A DNA stretch of 64,000 nucleotides from Rhodospirillaceae bacterium UBA1479 (GTDB lineage: Bacteria > Pseudomonadota > Alphaproteobacteria > Rhodospirillales > Casp-alpha2): assembly GCA_002325375.1 (NCBI GenBank), contig DCRZ01000004.1, forward strand, positions 110,206-174,205, written 5' to 3'. Numbering within the stretch: the first letter of the stretch is position 1; the number at the start of each line of letters is the position of its first letter. The notes below the pieces were generated by a model. That model worked only from the letters and a program-made list of their open reading frames with translations, ran no database searches and was not told where the DNA came from. Both the position numbers and the translations under genes were made by a program. Shown here piece after piece: positions 61,808 through 64,000 of this stretch.

Positions 61808-62986
61808 ATGACCGCCGATTTCGCTCGCCTGACCGCCAACTGGCCCTTTCCCACCACCGTGCGCTTCGGCCCCGGTCGCCTGATCGAATTGGGGAAGACG
61901 ACGGCGCGCCTGGGCATCAAGCGGCCCCTGATCGTCACCGACGCGGGGCTGGCGGCATCTGGCATCGTCGCCGCGGCCGGCGCCTCCCTGGCCGACGCGG
62001 GCCTCGGCGGCGAGGTGTTTTCCCAGGTCAAATCCAACCCCGCGGCGGCCAATGTCGCCGCCGGTGCCGCCGCATTCCGGGACAGCGGGCGTGACGGCAT
62101 TATCGCCATCGGCGGCGGTTCCGCCATGGATGCGGCCAAGGCCATCGCCCTGCAGACCGGACACGATGGCCCCGCCCTCGACTATGCCGTGGGCGGGCCG
62201 CGCTACCGGGAAATCGATGGGTCGGCCATCGCCCCCTTGATCGCCGTGCCGACGACATCCGGCACCGGGTCGGAAATGGGCTATGCCGCCGTGATCTCCG
62301 ACGAAAACGCGCGGACCAAACGAATCCTCTATCATGCCAATCTGCTGGCCCGCACGGTGATCTGCGACCCGGAACTGGTCACGGGCCTGCCCGCGAACCT
62401 GACCGCCTGGACCGGCATGGATGCCGCCGTGCATTGCATCGAGGCCTATTGCGCCACCACCTACAATCCCCTGTGCGACGGCATCGCCGCCGAGGGCATG
62501 CGCCTGATCGCGACCTGGCTGCCGCGTGCCGTTACGGACGGCAGCGATGTCGAGGCGCGGAGCCAGATGATGGCCGCCGCCGCCATGGGCGCCGTCGCCT
62601 TCAACAAAGGCTTGGGCGCAGTACATGCGATCGCCCACGCCATCGGCGCGCATAAGGACAGCCACCACGGCCTGACCAACGCCGTTGTCCTGCCCTATGT
62701 TCTGGACCACAACCGCACTGCCATCGATGACCGCTGCGCCGTGCTGGCCCGCTGCATGGGATTGCCCCGGGCCGATTTCACCGGCCTGATGGACTGGACG
62801 CTGGCAATCCGCGACACCTTCGATATTCCCCACACCCTGAACGGCCTGGGCGTCGACGAGGATGATCTGGAGGCCTTGTCGGAAACCGCCGCCGCCGACG
62901 TCACCGCGCGCGAAAACCCGGTACCCGTGGACGCGGCGGCACTGCGCGGCGTCATGGTCCGCGCCCTTTCCGGCACCCTGGGATAG
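61808..62986 (+). CDS. iron-containing alcohol dehydrogenase
   Basis: The 392-residue enzyme belongs to the group III alcohol dehydrogenases. GGGSAMDAAKAIAL is the NAD-binding motif, PTTSGTGSEMGYAAVIS the conserved loop, and AIAHAIGAHKDSHHGLTNAV the metal-binding His region. Substrate and metal (usually Fe) are not specified by sequence. The start is uncertain: a GTG four codons earlier is possible. It precedes the glycosylase gene by 9 bases. Confidence 0.92.
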   Translation: MTADFARLTANWPFPTTVRFGPGRLIELGKTTARLGIKRPLIVTDAGLAASGIVAAAGASLADAGLGGEVFSQVKSNPAAANVAAGAAAFRDSGRDGIIAIGGGSAMDAAKAIALQTGHDGPALDYAVGGPRYREIDGSAIAPLIAVPTTSGTGSEMGYAAVISDENARTKRILYHANLLARTVICDPELVTGLPANLTAWTGMDAAVHCIEAYCATTYNPLCDGIAAEGMRLIATWLPRAVTDGSDVEARSQMMAAAAMGAVAFNKGLGAVHAIAHAIGAHKDSHHGLTNAVVLPYVLDHNRTAIDDRCAVLARCMGLPRADFTGLMDWTLAIRDTFDIPHTLNGLGVDEDDLEALSETAAADVTARENPVPVDAAALRGVMVRALSGTLG

Positions 62987-62995
62987 GACAACATC

Positions 62996-63616
62996 ATGCC
63001 CGCCACGCCCGGCCTTTTGGAACTGGTCGACCAATGCGAATACATGGCCCGCGCCTATGCCGAAGCCGGCGCTCCCCTGCCCCGCCGCCGCCCGGACGGG
63101 TTCCCGGCCATCGTCGCCAGCATCATCGGCCAACAGGTATCGGCCCATGCCGGGGCCGCCATCCTGCGCCGGGTCGAAGCCGGATTGGGCACGGTGAGCG
63201 CCGAGGCCGTTCTCGCCAGGACCGACGATGACCTGCGCGCCTTCGGCCTGTCCCGGCCCAAGGTCAAATACATCCGCGGCGTGGCCGAGGCCGTCACCGC
63301 CGGCGAACTGGATTTCGACGCCCTGCACCACGCCCCCGATGACGAGGTCCTGGAGACCCTGACGCGGCTGAAGGGCATCGGCCAGTGGACGGCGGAAATC
63401 TATCTGATGTTCGCGCTGGGACGGCCCGACGTCATGCCGTCGGGTGATCTGGCCCTGGCGGAATCAGCCGCCCGCCTGATGGGCCTGGATGCCCGCCCCA
63501 AGCCCAAGGAACTGGCCGTCATCGCCGAACGCTGGCGGCCGTGGCGGTCCACCGCGGCCCTGATGCTGTGGTATTACTACCGCTTCACGGGCGGACCGGG
63601 CGCGCCGGAGGTATAA
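62996..63616 (+). CDS. DNA-3-methyladenine glycosylase (AlkA-like, HhH-GPD)
   Basis: The 206-residue protein has a helix-hairpin-helix motif in LTRLKGIGQWTAEIYLMF followed by MPSGDLALAESA with the catalytic Asp, the HhH-GPD pattern of AlkA. ASIIGQQVSAHAGAAIL is the N-terminal family segment. It lacks the extra AlkA N-terminal domain, as in the shorter Mag family. It excises alkylated purines in base-excision repair. It converges on the right-edge gene. Confidence 0.93.
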   Translation: MPATPGLLELVDQCEYMARAYAEAGAPLPRRRPDGFPAIVASIIGQQVSAHAGAAILRRVEAGLGTVSAEAVLARTDDDLRAFGLSRPKVKYIRGVAEAVTAGELDFDALHHAPDDEVLETLTRLKGIGQWTAEIYLMFALGRPDVMPSGDLALAESAARLMGLDARPKPKELAVIAERWRPWRSTAALMLWYYYRFTGGPGAPEV

Positions 63617-63646
63617 CTTCCGGCGGCCCCAATCCGCACTGACGAC

Positions 63647-64000
63647 CTAGCCCATGGCCCTGACAAACGCCATGAGGCGTTCCGCATCCGCGTCATTCAT
63701 ATCCAGACGGGCATGGGTATGATCTTCGGTCTTGGCCACGATGGAAGCCTCGTAGGTCCCAAGGTCGGGCAGATCGATGGTGAAGGTATCGCCTTCCGTG
63801 ACCTCAAGGCCACGGTCGAGCACCACGCCGCCCCCCATGGACAGGCTGTGCAACGTTGTCTCCTTGGCCACACCCGCCACCGTGACCGTAACCGTCTGCC
63901 CCATTGGATGGCGCGTCGAATAGTCGGGATCCTGGCTGTCGCGGATAATCTCCAGCAGGCGTTCGTTCATGTGTTCAATGCCCGACTTGACCTGGGCCGC
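63647..64000 (-). CDS. C-terminal part of a probable chemoreceptor-PilZ protein, cut by window edge
   Basis: The frame runs to position 64000 without a stop. An internal ATG at 63970 gives a 107-residue protein but has no ribosome binding site. The upstream residues AAQVKSGIEHMNERLLEIIRD look like the end of a chemoreceptor coiled coil. After that comes a PilZ-like beta domain (QTVTVTVAGVAKETTLHSLSMGGGVVLDRGLE), which could bind c-di-GMP, though the RxxxR motif is incomplete (STRHPMG). A stand-alone PilZ protein remains possible. Confidence 0.6.
   Translation of the reverse strand, partial: AAQVKSGIEHMNERLLEIIRDSQDPDYSTRHPMGQTVTVTVAGVAKETTLHSLSMGGGVVLDRGLEVTEGDTFTIDLPDLGTYEASIVAKTEDHTHARLDMNDADAERLMAFVRAMG

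Overview
The window is a gene-dense stretch of a high-GC alphaproteobacterial chromosome. Gene content and order fit Rhodospirillales or a close relative: lptF-lptG-lptD-surA-pdxA-rsmA facing yicC-gmk, the block fabD-fabG-acpP-fabF-mltG, and rpsF-rpsR-(DUF2232)-rplI ... dnaB-alr-mlaE-mlaF ... radA-cvpA-purF-SDR. I see no rRNA or tRNA gene, CRISPR array, insertion sequence or phage gene. No gene-free stretch exceeds about 210 bases. Family calls rest on motifs and protein lengths read by eye; no database search was run.

Layout. 1-4.3 kb: a divergent AmmeMemoRadiSam locus (amrS cut by the left edge, and a Memo-AMMECR1 fusion), then cysQ, a Sua5-type threonylcarbamoyl-AMP synthase and a DEDDh exonuclease, the last three overlapping. 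4.4-13.7 kb is accessory: an Fsr-like exporter divergent from an AraC regulator with a 9+9 inverted repeat between them; a rhodanese-ChrB fusion; a small AT-richer island with a membrane-tailed HTH protein divergent from a membrane-tailed LRAT-fold enzyme; an operon of ArsC/Spx-like protein, MFS and TauE/SafE permease; yaaA; and chrA. 13.8-19.7 kb: D-amino-acid enzymes (DSD1-family aldolase, D-aminoacylase), an AsmA-like protein, a DUF2061 protein behind a Fur-like palindrome, and a long acyl-CoA dehydrogenase.

19.8-29.1 kb is the conserved envelope block: LPS export (LptF, LptG, LptD), the chaperone SurA, PdxA and RsmA, facing gmk and yicC. 29.2-33.7 kb looks inserted into that block: two SDRs, a secreted sensor domain with a chemoreceptor, and a NIPSNAP protein. 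33.7-38.2 kb holds MltG and the fatty-acid synthesis cluster on the minus strand. 38.4-41.6 kb holds a small membrane protein and the ribosomal operon S6-S18-DUF2232-L9, with a structured leader and unusual protein tails. 41.8-55.4 kb: Cfa, DnaB behind DnaA boxes, Alr, MlaE/MlaF, an unrecognised single-span membrane protein, a cupin and a TPR protein, then RadA, CvpA, PurF, an SDR and a glycosyltransferase. 55.4-64 kb: a secreted TPR protein, a soluble chemoreceptor with a C-terminal sensor-like domain, a TPR-glycosyltransferase overlapping cobC, a FecR-domain protein, an iron-type alcohol dehydrogenase, a DNA glycosylase, and the tail of a probable chemoreceptor-PilZ protein cut by the right edge.

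The best candidate for an undescribed system is the divergent HTH-TM / LRAT-TM pair at 7.76-8.56 kb. Its two promoters share a perfect 14-bp palindrome, and the LRAT protein keeps the His-His-Cys catalytic layout and C-terminal membrane anchor of HRASLS/PLAAT phospholipase-acyltransferases. The genes flanking it are ordinary. The Memo-AMMECR1 fusion beside its radical SAM partner is a second lead.
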